64,000 bases of DNA, from NCBI GenBank assembly GCA_019914945.1, contig CM034109.1, positions 10,346,479 to 10,410,478 of the forward strand. Direction: 5' to 3'. A model generated the notes under the pieces. The model did no database searches and was not told the DNA's origin. It saw nothing but the letters and a program-made list of their open reading frames with translations. The translations under genes were made by a program, and so were the position numbers. Below are positions 38,301 through 49,873 of the stretch, piece by piece; the first letter of the stretch is position 1; every line of letters starts with the position of its first letter. This DNA is from Typha latifolia (lineage: Eukaryota; Streptophyta; Magnoliopsida; Poales; Typhaceae).

Positions 38301-40345
38301 TCATCGTAGTGAGTGTGAGATCTGTTACCTCTGAAATAACCATGATCAGTTCCTCGGGTTTTACCACCACCTCGTCCTCTAAAACGACCTTTTGATCTTC
38401 GCCTTTCCTAAGATACAAACATCATATCCATCTTTAATAATATTAAAAGAGCAGGACAATAGAATGTTGAGGGAATAAAATGTGACAAGATATCAAGGGC
38501 CCACTTCATCATAATGCTTGTCTTGCAAATTCATCTCTTCAAACCTATCATGTACCCAAGCACGTTCATCTTTCGTATCCCACAGCTTCTGCCCACCAAA
38601 TGTTCGCCTGGTTTAATTGTAAGAGAATATTCATCAAGTGAGAATGAAGAGGAGAACCATTAAGCATCAATGTCTAAATAATATAATTTGAGACTAATTT
38701 CATCCTCTTGGGCTTGGATTATGTTCTCCAAAAGTGCTTAGAGGCTGACATCACAGGCAAAGATACATAAAGTATAAACATGATTATTGTCGATATCTTG
38801 TTCGTGGACAAATATGTTCTGGCAATACCCACATGCTTTTCTCTGATATGTCGAACATCAAATATAACTCATTGAAGAACTATCAACAGCTTCTTGCAAG
38901 AGCCTTCTTTTGAGGATCTTTCAGATGTTGATGGGATATTATTTTCAAAACTGCTTAAAGAAAGGAACATCCTTGCCAGTAAAGGTATAGGGTTGCATAC
39001 ATCTTGTGTTCCTCAGACCTCGTATTGTCACTGGCTTAGTGCACAAGGACATTAACAAGAAGTCTTTTCCAGTGACATCACAAGTACTCAACATGAATAA
39101 TGCCTTCACTTCATCCAAAATATGTATGGGATGCCATCTTCAAATTATTAAAATCATATATGTGTTTCATCTTTCAAAGTCATCCCAGTCAATCGACTCA
39201 ATTTTATTTGCTTTAGATCTATGTCAAGAAATTGATGTCTAATGAATGCAACCATCCCTGAATTATATTTTCAGGATTCAATTTGAAACTTTTGCTTAAG
39301 AACCCACATGTACAGTTGTACACCAATGTGTATTAAGATGGCCCTGTATATGTGAAATATTCTCAAAGGTTTTTCAGGATTCAATTTGAAACTTTTACTA
39401 AGGAACCCACATGTACAGTTGTACACCAATGTGTATTAAGATGGCCCTGTATATGTGAAATATTCTCAAAGGTATCTTCACATCTTTACATGTTTTTTCA
39501 CATACACATAAAGTACACTATTGCAACAATAATTTCAAGTAAAACTTTTGGTGAATTAACAATAACCTCACAGCCAGGTAAAAGGAGACGAAGACTGTTA
39601 TGCAGACCTAATTTGTTGAATATGTTATGAAACCTAAAGGATAATGGCCATGTGTCTGGCATAAGACTGATATTATATTTTCCACACACTCTTGACTCGC
39701 CTAAAAGTATAAATGGCATAAATTACTCAAAAGATTTTTTTTTTTCAATCCTATTCCTTTCAGGTTAAGAAGCAAGAAAGGCATCAGAGCATACAGGACT
39801 AAGAAATCATGACAAGGATCTAACGTGAAAATGTCCCACCTGTGTCGTCCTCTGCCATTCTCCTGAAACCTATCGTCATGCATATAGAAAGCCCCAGAAG
39901 TCGGCACAGCGTATGGTTCATTCTCCTTCTTCTCCTCCTCTCCCGGTTGATCCTTGCCGGGTTCCCCCAATGCCTCTCCGGAGAAGCTTGCACCAACGGA
40001 TTCCTTCCCCCCTTCCATCGTGCTATCCACCTTCGAAGCAGCGACGTGCATCCCTCTGTCCGCGCTAACCCCTTCATCGTACTCCAATTCCTCTTCCTCC
40101 TCCAATTCTTCATCGACTTCTTCTTCTTCATATTCCGCATCCTCTTCATCGTATACCTGCGCTCCTCCTTGTCCATCGGACTCCGCATCGGATCCAATCG
40201 GATGCATCACGTCCTTCCCCGCTGTTTTCCTCCCGTCCGACCCCTCCCCGTCCTCATCGTCGCTCGCCTCCCTCCGCCGCATCGAAGGAAGAGGCACGTC
40301 CTCAGGATCGCTCTCGTACTCCATTTCCTCCCCCGTGCCCGCCAT
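35321..40345 (-). CDS. MLN51: MLN51/Barentsz (CASC3), exon junction complex core factor
   Basis: Nine coding exons on the minus strand (39840-40345, 38505-38607, 38193-38407, 37236-38098, 36996-37110, 36385-36507, 35608-35651, 35470-35515, 35321-35348) join in phase to 680 residues. The first ATG, at 40345 (MAGTGEEMEYESDPED), is the start. Residues 5-130 are extremely acidic with runs of Glu. The SELOR/Btz region, which clamps eIF4A3 on RNA, spans exons 1-2: AVPTSGAFYMHDDRFQE, GRHRRTFGGQKLW and DERAWVHDRFEEM. Exon 3 is arginine/glycine-rich (GRFRGRGGGKTRG). The rest is low-complexity and Pro/Ser/Gln-rich, ending RRYSEMNFGQ. MLN51 acts in mRNA localisation, translation and nonsense-mediated decay with eIF4A3, MAGO and Y14. 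Intron 8 is GC-AG, and exon 8 has a tandem NAG acceptor (start at 35515 or 35518). Confidence 0.94.
39271..39473 (-). repeat. 103-bp tandem duplication inside MLN51 intron 1
   Basis: Two adjacent copies, 39271-39373 and 39374-39473, differ at only about three positions near their start. Each begins tcaggattcaatttgaaact on the plus strand. The intron is 1,232 nt. Confidence 0.93.
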
Positions 40346-42050
40346 CGATCGATCGCCTCCCAATCCCAAACCCTAGTCCTCAAAGGCTCAAAAACTCGAA
40401 TTCTGGGGACAAAACCCCAACCCTAACGCTACAATTCGACGTTGAAACCCTTCGATTACGTGGATCGGAAGGATCTAGGGTTTGTAAAGAACGCGATCTT
40501 TGAGGTATCGAATGGAAGAGACGAGAGATCGGATACGAATTTAGATTTTGGAATAATGCAACGGAATCTTCGAAATCTCTACAGCGGTTTAAGGAGTTAA
40601 TGCGGACAATGCCACTCTTTTAAAGGGGTACTTGGCAGTTCTTTATTGGCTGTCGCATAGTAGCGGTTAAAAATCCCCGGATGGTAGTAGAGATTTCCTG
40701 CACAATGGGATTGCAGACGATCAGACGGCAGTAGAGCGAGAAAGAATAAGACAAGTAATTACACAAAGAAACGCAGTCACCCAAATGAAACGTCGCCAAA
40801 ATCATTGATCAGACCCACAAATCTATGGTCCATGATGAATGAGTCCATATTTTGGTGCCTTCGTCTTGCCAAAATTACGAATTGTTATCGGATCTAAAAC
40901 GCGACCGGAGTCCGCACAACGTGCACATAAAGTTCTTGACCGTGGACATGTAGGGACCACCAACTTCGATGACCCGGCGAACCACCATTGGTTCCGGCGT
41001 TGTGATGTCACTTGTACATTGGTAGGATCACGACCGTCCATTTGCGAGACATCATAGATCGTTGGCAGATCACATTAAAGCATGTCGGGCTCGAACGGCC
41101 CAATATAACAATCGGGCTTCAATAGGGCTGCCAAGTGCCAACCTAGTTCGTCGTTAAAAAAACTCCAATATATATATAAAAAAAAATAAAAAAAACCTAA
41201 GCAATGTGAAAGAAAAAGGACCGAAAAGGGTTTTATATTTCTACATCACATCAATTAGCTGGCAAAGAGACTAAATAGCAAAATAACACGAATTAAGGGA
41301 TTTATTTTTTGTTTAATAATTAAAGCCTAATATTTTTCTTGCCGTGGAAACGGGAGCCTTGCCTTTGCTCTCTTCTTTCTAGAAGAAGGGGGTGGAAATC
41401 TCGTCAAGCCTTAGCCAACCCCATCGAGCTCTTCCCAGTTTACGACCCGTACGACGAATCTTGAGTCCCGAGCCCCCCCCCACCCCCACCCTCTCACGCC
41501 GACAAAGCACCTCTTAAATTCACTTTCCGGTAATGCCCCTGATGACCAATAATATTAGTAAAGAGAAATTTTGCACAATAAACCCCTGGAATATGAGCAT
41601 TTTATGAGTTGAAACTTGAACTATATCTATTGTCATTTACCACAATTGTTCATTCCATATACACATTGAGTGATTTTAATTCACTTCACTTTTAAGTTTT
41701 AACTAATAAGATTCTAGAAATAAATAGTATATCTTATTCAAAGTGATGTCTTTTAAATTTCAAAATTATTACATTATAATGATTTTACCATCATTTGTCA
41801 CAAAATTTTTGTCCTAAAGTTATTGTGGCCATTTTTAATTATTTTATGATGTTAATAGCAAGATGGTAATAAATAAAGTTCGCTGCTGAGGGGCATCTTC
41901 GTACGTTCGTAATTATGCGAGGGCATTTTAGTAGATTGATATCGAAAAGAGACCAAAATGGACCGGCAGTTCCCCGTCGCCCACCGGCAGAACCGGGGGG
42001 CTGCGCATGTGCTTGACTAGGACTACAAACTTAGAACAGGGAGCAGGCTT

Positions 42051-42085
<35 letters not shown>

Positions 42086-42278
42086 TTCCCAAAATTTATC
42101 TTTTCTCGCTCTCAGATCCTAAAAGTTCCCACTTCGGTGCTCGGTTTTGCCGCAGATCTCCGGGAGCTCCGCTTGATTTACTGGATTCTTGGTGGATACT
42201 GGGATTTTACTTCGTTCTCAGCTTCGTTGGAGTTCCATTTCGTCTTGTAGGTTTTGGATCTTGCCTGCGGAGGAATTG
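40346..42278. other. Divergent spacer between MLN51 and AGD14
   Basis: The ends are the two 5' leaders and promoters. Both strands are open for about 72 codons at 40823-41057, but neither product resembles a protein family. A C-rich run occurs at 41474-41489. The centre (41530-41880) is AT-rich. No gene is supported. Confidence 0.5.
42053..42083 (+). repeat. (CT)n tract in the AGD14 leader
   Basis: About 15 CT units lie roughly 200 nt upstream of the AGD14 ATG. Such GAGA/CT tracts near plant transcription starts can bind BBR/BPC factors; here that is inference only. Confidence 0.85.
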
Positions 42279-45200
42279 ATGGCGAGTCGGAAGAAGGAGG
42301 ACGAGAAGAACGAGAAGGTTATTCGAGGGCTGCAGAAGCTTCCCGCGAATCGGAGATGCATCAATTGCAACAGCTTGGTAAAGTTTTGGCGATTCCTCTT
42401 TAAGCTTGTTTCTTTCACCCTCTTTGAATCTGAGCTCTTAATTCAAGTTTACACTCGTGCTTCTGAGAGATTCCTCCATTTGCTTAGTATATAGAAAGTA
42501 AAAGTATCTTTACTTGTTATATTGGTGACCAATTAGTGCAGGGGTTATGATCTCGCTGTTTTTTTCCCTCTCTTTCTAAGCTGGGTTAATTTCATATATG
42601 AAAGCAGCATATTCCCCTCAAAAGCTTTCAGTAATCAATTATCTTCTTTTCGGGCGGGAAGGTTGTCAAAGAATGTGAGATGTTAGATGCGTATGTTGAG
42701 TACTATATTCTTAACTAAAAAAGGAAAAGAAAAGTAAAACTCGTATTGACGTGCCACATGGCCCAATCTAGGTGCAAAAAATATATATCATTCTTGAGGC
42801 TTTTCTCCTCTTTTGTCCCTGTTTCACAGAGGTAATAATCTTGGTAAAGCAAGAGACTAGTCCACAACTGCACGTTAAATAATAGAGAGCATGTTAAATT
42901 CTCTTTATATCAGCTTTTAACTGTCCAAATTGTGCATATATTATAGCCTGGGTGGATGATCATAGGTTTTTCAGTCGTTTCCTTTGCTCTTTGCTTGTTT
43001 CAGTTAAGCAGAAATTTGCCATATAGATGTATACCTTTTATCTAATCTGCATGTGGATAAGATGGTTGACATGGACAATGATGCTTAATTTACCCCTTTA
43101 ACAGGGCCCGCAATATGTATGCACAAACTTCTCAACCTTCATCTGTATAAACTGCAGCGGAATACAGTAAGTCCTAATCAGCATCACCTTGATATGTTAT
43201 TTTCTGCTTTTAATGTCTATTCATTTGTTGCAAGGAAAAATTAGTCTTATGTGCATAGGATTTTATCAACGATAAGTAACATTTCTTTTGACTGATTGTC
43301 TTTGGCAAATAGGGCCAATATGGGTCCATTTGCTACTTTCGACAAATTTAATTTGTTTTTATGCTGATTGAGTGTTATGTTGTCTTTTAGTCGGGAGTTC
43401 ACTCACCGTGTGAAATCAATATCAATGGCCAAATTTAATTCCCTGGAAGTTTCTGCTCTCCAAGATGGAGGAAATGAGGTACACATGCATATCAACCTGG
43501 ATAAGTCAATCTAAGTTTTCCTTTGGCTTATCTATTGTTTGTGACTGGCATGGTAAATGATTATCTTCTTGTGTTCCTTTCTTTGTTTTCCTCATACAGA
43601 AGGCTAAGCAGATTTATCTCAAAGAGTGGGATTCTCAGCGTCACTCAGCTCCTGATAGCAGGTTTATTGCTAAATATTCTGTAGCCACCTAATATATCTG
43701 CTGGAAGCAGATATTCTGATGCAGAATTTTTTTTATCTCAGTGACGTCGATAGACTCAGGGAGTTCATTAAGCATGTTTATGTGGATCGAAGATATGCTG
43801 GAGAGAGGAGTATCGACCGGCCTCCAAGGGTGAAGGTGGTATTTAGCTTCTTTAAGTATCATGGGACAAGTTCTTTTTTTCATAGTTCAGCTAGTATTAA
43901 TATAGTGAAACTTTGTAGTTTTTCTTTATTCTGCATTATCTAACATTGTTGAAATTGTATATTATATGAACTGCGCAGGGTGATAGGGAAGATTCTTATG
44001 AAAGCAACAGGGTGGATTCACATATGGGCGGTTCAAGAAGTCCACCATATGATGACACTTACGAACATAGTTATGGTGAACGACCTGGTTCTAGAGATCC
44101 TGGATATGGTCAAGCTGATAATAAGAGAAGTCCCGGACAATTTGAGGTGGCAGTTGAGAGGGGCCGAGATGATAGCACTTCAAATGGGAATCATAGTGGA
44201 GTTACGAAGCTAGGTATCAGGTCACCGAACAATCAGAAGGATCTCGGTGCATCCGGTGCCCCCATGGTGCAACCTGTCAGAGATATTCTCAGGGGTGTCC
44301 CACCCATCCGAGTGGGTGAGACTGCTAAGTCAAATGGCAATGCAACCATTAATTTCTCTTCTCAGGCACAGGTAAGGTGTCTTTGTTTATGGAAGACTTG
44401 TTGGTCCTTGAGTGCTAGTGTGAGTGAAACCTTCCTTGCTCACATATTTAATTGTGTCTGAGCTCTGAAGTCCAATTTCTGCTTATCACTGGATTTAGTA
44501 ATCCTAAGGCTGTTGAGAGGTGACATGATGTAGTTAACATAACCTTGCCTACTTCAACCCTTTGCTATAGTGTCTTTATGTCCATGTGCATATTTTTTTG
44601 TAAGGTCACTCACTTTCATGATTTGGGTGGTAGTTAGATTTTGTTCATATTTTATGGTACTTTGTGTTGCTACGAATTTTTAGTTGTTATGTAAGATATT
44701 TGTATCCTCATTTTTGTAAACTGTGACTTATACTTGAGTGAAATACAAGAAGATTATTGATGTCACGTGGACTTCTTTTGGCATCAGTACTTGACTGATG
44801 AGCTGATATTTCTTTGATTCAGCTTTAAACTTTGGTCTTTTGGCTTTAAAGCTTTTCCTGTCTCTTTTTCAGTGGCTAGCTGACATATATTATGGTATTC
44901 TAGTAATTTAGATGGGTTCTATATATTGCAGACTGTTCCATCTTCCAGTAGCAAGGATTCCAGTCAAGTGAATTTAGTGGATGCCAAAATGGTGAATTCA
45001 AAAAGTTTGATCGACTTTGATTCAGATCCTGAACCTTTCCATGCTGGGGTAGCGAAATCTGTGTCTCAACAAATCCACCCTCAACCAGTTGTAGATGGTG
45101 GTTGGGCTTCTTTTGATACTTCTGCTCCACAAAAAGTTCCAGAGGTCGCTTCAAGCACAAACACTCTGGAATCTGCATTTGGCCAGTGGGCGGCTCCTGG

Positions 45201-47151
45201 TGCATCTACTCCTAGGAACAGCTTTCCAACCCAGCCAATTACAGAAGCTACTTTTTTTCCCAAAGTTACTGATGGAGGTCAATGGTCAAACACGCAACAG
45301 CATCAGCTTTCTATGTTCCCAGTAGCTAGTTCTCAAGCTAATAATCCTCAATCATCCAACACGCCTGTTGTTGCAGCTTTAAACAATCAGGTAATCTTAA
45401 TGTAAACAGGATAAGAGAATGAAGCCTCAACAATTAATCCAACTTGTGATAATCTTTTGTGGTGGTCTTTTTTAGTCATGGGTTGCACCCACTGTACCAA
45501 ACATCCAAGGAAATATTACTGCCCCATCTGGTCAAGTTTCTCAAGTTGTGACAAAAGGACCTCATGAAGCAGTTCTTGGAGTTACGTCACATCCTCCATT
45601 TGAGGCAAAACCTAGCGGAAGAAAAGCACTCCCAGAAGTAAAAATTATCATGTTGATGCTCCCACATTTGTTGCCATTTACAAATTGTAATGAGTATCAA
45701 ATTATTGCAGGATCTTTTTGCCATGATCTATCCACCGGTAACTTCTCCAGTCACAGTTTGGCAAACAAGTCCCTATCCTGCCATTATGGGGTATGGGATG
45801 CAATATCCTAATGCAAATGTATGTGCTATGGCCTCTTCTCATATTAGTTGATCCTTGGATATCTCAACTTTCCTGTTAACTTATACTTGTTCGCTTCACT
45901 CTATAGTCAGTGGCAGCATTTGCTCATTCAACAAAATCTGCAAACCCATTTGATGTTGCTAATGAGACTAAATTGATGCATGCTTCCACGGTATGTAATT
46001 GGCTCATGCTCCCGCTCCAGCTCGCAAACTTCTACAAGAAAGAATTGTTTTTTCTTTTAATTAATTTTCTTTCTATAGTCACTATTCAGGCTGAATGCCA
46101 GGATTACAGACTTGCAAGCCTTGTATTCTTGAGTTCAATAGATAAAAAGCTTGATACTTTTTGCATGTTATTTGGTCTATATCCTTTACATATCCACATA
46201 TAGTTTTATCTGCCTGTAGAATTCTTGTATGCTTTTACGCCTTTGTGGATATGTATTATGTTGGACTATTCAAGTCAAGATGCACTCCTATATATATATA
46301 TTGGTATTTGGTCAAATTTTCTTTCTGGAGAATCCAATGATGATCTTTTTTATTGTTTATTCTTTTTTATGCAGTTCCCATCTTTGTCGTCTTTGCAAGG
46401 AGCATTACCAAATGTGAATAACGCTGTAACCTTATCACATGCTGCCAGTGTTGGATCCCTTGCCCCACAATGGGTGCCCTCACAGCAACCTTCTTATGCA
46501 CCATTTGTGAATCCAAGTAACTTCAGTTTTCTTTTCTTGGCTTGTTGCTTGTACGGTTTAGTTTGTCTAATTGTCTTTAAAGGTGCTAATTAAAAATAAA
46601 TATATATCAGGCCCCTACATGTTTCAGCAGAATGGAAGTAATTTGCCGCACCAAGTGCATACAAATAGTTTCCCTTTGGGGTAAGTTGTCCGGTATAATT
46701 TGTTTTATGTTATCTTGATTTGACTAGTAGAGCTGCATAATATCTTATAAAAGTAACAGGTTATTCTTTTGTTATAAAGGAAGTATATACTATTCTAGCT
46801 TGTCTTGACCAAGATTTGGGAATTGAAGACACACTCCTAGCTAATACTTCTATAAAATTCTATGTTCTTGACTACCATTGCAACTAGATTCGTCAAACTG
46901 TAGCATTTGGAGAATTATAAAATCATGATACGTCTAAGATCCATAATTTAGTTTTTTTTTAAAGAATATATGAACCATAATATAGTTTTTATTGATCTTT
47001 CTTTAATTGCAGGCAACAAGCAATTGGAGGTGTTGGTAATGAGGGAAATGCATATGGGTTATCAAGCTTAGATCAGCATTTGGCTGCTAGAAATGCACGA
47101 CCTTCGACCCCAAATAGTTTCACCCCTGTTGGAGGAAATCCCTTTGCATAG
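42279..47151 (+). CDS. AGD14: ADP-ribosylation factor GTPase-activating protein, AGD14-like
   Basis: Thirteen coding exons join in phase to 653 residues: 42279-42377, 43105-43166, 43391-43478, 43600-43661, 43742-43835, 43979-44371, 44932-45390, 45476-45637, 45711-45818, 45907-45990, 46375-46516, 46611-46680 and 47013-47151. The Arf-GAP domain covers about residues 10-125. Its zinc finger is CINC-x16-CINC (Cys27, Cys30, Cys47, Cys50), followed by SGIHREFTHRVKS, which contains the catalytic arginine. The remainder is disordered and Ser/Pro/Gln-rich with NPF-type ends (SANPFDV; GGNPFA at the C terminus), motifs that bind EH-domain endocytic adaptors. Arf-GAPs switch off ARF GTPases on Golgi and endosomal membranes; this architecture fits AGD14/ZIGA4. 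The isolated tryptophan-containing repeats (GGWASFD, FGQWAAP, APQWVPS) may also be interaction motifs. Confidence 0.95.
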
Positions 47152-49076
47152 ATGGAAGAAATGATTCTAGATTCTCACTTCTCATGGTTAATGTCTTAGC
47201 AGATATTTATTGTTAGCACCTGAAAACCTCAACAGATAAACTGGCTTAACTCAGGAAAATTGGGCAGCTCTAATGAGAGACCATCTTCAAGCAGCCGTTG
47301 GGACTAAAAGCAGAGGCTCTAATGCACGACTAATATTGTGACAAATAAGAACATAATTCTGGCTGGAAGGAAGTCATATAAGAACGGATAGGTTTGTGTA
47401 TCTTAAAGTTGTCCATATCATGTAGTGTCATCATGAGGGATCTGACCGTTATTTTGGAGTTAGAAGTATGTAAAGCTTGTCTTTGTTTGTGCCTCCAATA
47501 TGGCATGCGTGTGCTTTTGTTTAGCTTCTGTAAATTCTTCTTTCTTCTGTAACAATTGGTCATTGTTGTTATTAATGGAGTTGGACAAATTTTGAGACGT
47601 TGTTACATGTTTGTGTGGTTGAATCAGTATAAGAGTATCTTTTGCTCTTGTCTTTAAAGCATTTGACTTTTTTTTTGTTTTAATTTATATCTTTTCCAAC
47701 CGCCATTTCTGCTAAATTGAAGTTCAACTCCTTGTGTCATGTGCAGGTGCAGGTAATAGATCTTTCAACAACTCAAAACTGTTGTTTGAATATTCTACCA
47801 AAAACAAACTAAGAATAATGCTATCCTTCACCAAGAGAAGGAATTGGACTTTAGGTTGTACTATCTCTTGTATTGTTATAATCTCCATCTTAGTTGACTG
47901 GAGAGGCATAAAATATCCTTCGCCTCGAACGGCAGTTTGCTGCTAATTTGTGGGTGAATTGTGGCTTTCTGTGGGTCACAAGCTGAAAACTACTTGCATG
48001 CTTCTCCTGGAAATGGAGCTGGAGTTATTAGTCAATTGAAGCTCGCTAATTATTCAAGAAAAACTTTTGTTGAGGAGCTGCAGATCCAAAGGCCTATAAC
48101 ATCATTTATCTGTTGGAGTTGGCAATTATCCTTTGTTTATTCCCCTGATATAATCGCCCAAATACCAAGATTATATACTAATACTAATCTAATCAGTACA
48201 CATTTCACTATACCGTGAGCTCTACGTCATTGTGTTACAGAATAATTATGAATTCCAGTTTCATTTTTGAGAAAATTTATTTTTAAAAAAAAACACTCCA
48301 AGTTTTGATTTTCTTATCATTCGCAACTTATTGTATAGATATTTATATTCAAATCTTGTATTTCGTAATGGCCTATTACCATAGAGATTAGAGACAAATT
48401 AAATTAACTGTAAATACAAAATAACCTGATATTTTTAATAAATATTCTCCTATGTATACAATATGAGTCCAGTTGTCTTCTTCCATAATCTAATGACTCT
48501 ATAATTCTGCAAAATTAATTAATTGTTGGGAATTCCAGGAGTAGAGGTAGTTGGGAAATCCTTATCATTGTCTCAGCTCATATCCAACCAAACTATAGAT
48601 GAGAACAGCCAAGACATTGGTCCTTTGTCATGCAACACCACCTCAAAATTTATGCATGAGTTGTCATTGTCTTATCCAATTATGAGGAGATATATAACGA
48701 AATAATGCCCAAAAGCCATCTCTTGACCTTGGTTTGTACTTGGAAAGTTTTGATGGTGATATATATACATATATAGATATAGCAGGTTGAAATTTTGGAA
48801 AAGAATGGAAATAAAATAGTATTATTATTTTGCTTTTCTCTCTCTTACTAAAATATTAATCTTTCTTCTATAAAGAAAAACATATTAAATCTAGAATTTC
48901 TAAATTATTGTCTATGTGAATGCTTACCTAGGCCTAGTTATTTAATTTTTTTTGTGACAAAATCACTTCTTAACCGTGTAAAACATCTCTAGTATCCATT
49001 TCTCTGTTAAAACATACTACGTGACAGTTATGTGATTAAGATTAGGTAATCTAAGAATTATTTTTATTTTTATTTT

Positions 49077-49104
<28 letters not shown>
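49077..49104 (+). repeat. (AG)n microsatellite
   Basis: About 14 uninterrupted AG units in the intergenic DNA downstream of AGD14. Confidence 0.93.
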
Positions 49105-49107
<3 letters not shown>

Positions 49108-49599
49108 AACAATAATGATAAGATAGCCATTTAATAATTCTTTCGTTAACATCAATACCAAACTACAAAATATTCGATATATAAAAAAATGAAAAATAGT
49201 TGGAGAAGTCTATGCATAATTAACGCTCATCAGAACCAATGATAAGAAGCAAAAGATTAAAGAGAGTTTCGTCGCTATCGGCGGCGGCGCGGCGGGACGA
49301 CAGCCTTTAAAGCCATTAATGTTATATTTAATGAAAAGGAGAGCTCGACGACTAATAGAAGCGCAAGCCCACATGCTCATAAACTACTTTGCCTCCTTTT
49401 CAAATCCAAAAAAACGAACACTTTTAATAAATATTTTGAGATGATAAAAAGAAAAAGAAAAATTGAAGAAGAAGCACACAAACAAGAACACTTGAGGAAT
49501 CAAGACGATCAATTTTATCAAATGAAAACAAATAAATTACAAAGTATAGTATATATCTCACGCTCTATATACCCTGCGTCTAATAAACAACCTCTCTCT

Positions 49600-49602
<3 letters not shown>

Positions 49603-49637
<35 letters not shown>
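49603..49637 (+). repeat. (GT)n microsatellite
   Basis: About 17 GT units, preceded by a short CT run, about 240 nt beyond the LRX stop codon. GT repeats are the rarer class among the microsatellites here. Confidence 0.94.
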
Positions 49638-49639
<2 letters not shown>

Positions 49640-49873
49640 AAAAGGATTCACATATTTGGAGCCATTTATTATTAATTACGACGCAAACAAACCCAAGAGT
49701 CAAAGAGAGAACCTTCTTCCCATCCTCGATCGCCTTCATCTCTCCAATTAGTCCATGCTATTCTCTCGCCAAATTTCGCATGAGAGATTCACGAGGATGG
49801 GATGGGACGAACCAAAATCCAACAAAGAATTTAACAAAAGCTTAGAGAAGTAATTGGAATCTTAATAAAAGAA

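Larger units (their letters stand above)
47152..49873. other. AGD14 3'UTR and convergent intergenic region
   Basis: The first 450 or so bases are probably AGD14 3'UTR. The remainder is AT-rich. Open frames at 47734-48218 and 48523-48705 match nothing recognisable. The last part is the LRX 3' flank. Two microsatellites are listed separately. Confidence 0.5.

Noticed and set aside
38940..39260. Possible retroelement or gene fragment in MLN51 intron 1
   Set aside because: A short minus-strand stretch is open but matches no reverse transcriptase, integrase or other domain I know, so it is left as intron.
40346..40369. Eight-codon N-terminal extension of MLN51
   Set aside because: It starts with TTG; the first ATG (40345) gives the natural MAGTGEE start.
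39842..40426. Long plus-strand frames opposite MLN51 exon 1
   Set aside because: They mirror the acidic Glu-rich N terminus of MLN51 on the other strand and show no independent features.
40823..41057. Overlapping 72-codon open frames on both strands
   Set aside because: The two frames arise together from a stop-poor, GC-richer promoter stretch; neither shows domain, signal peptide or family similarity.
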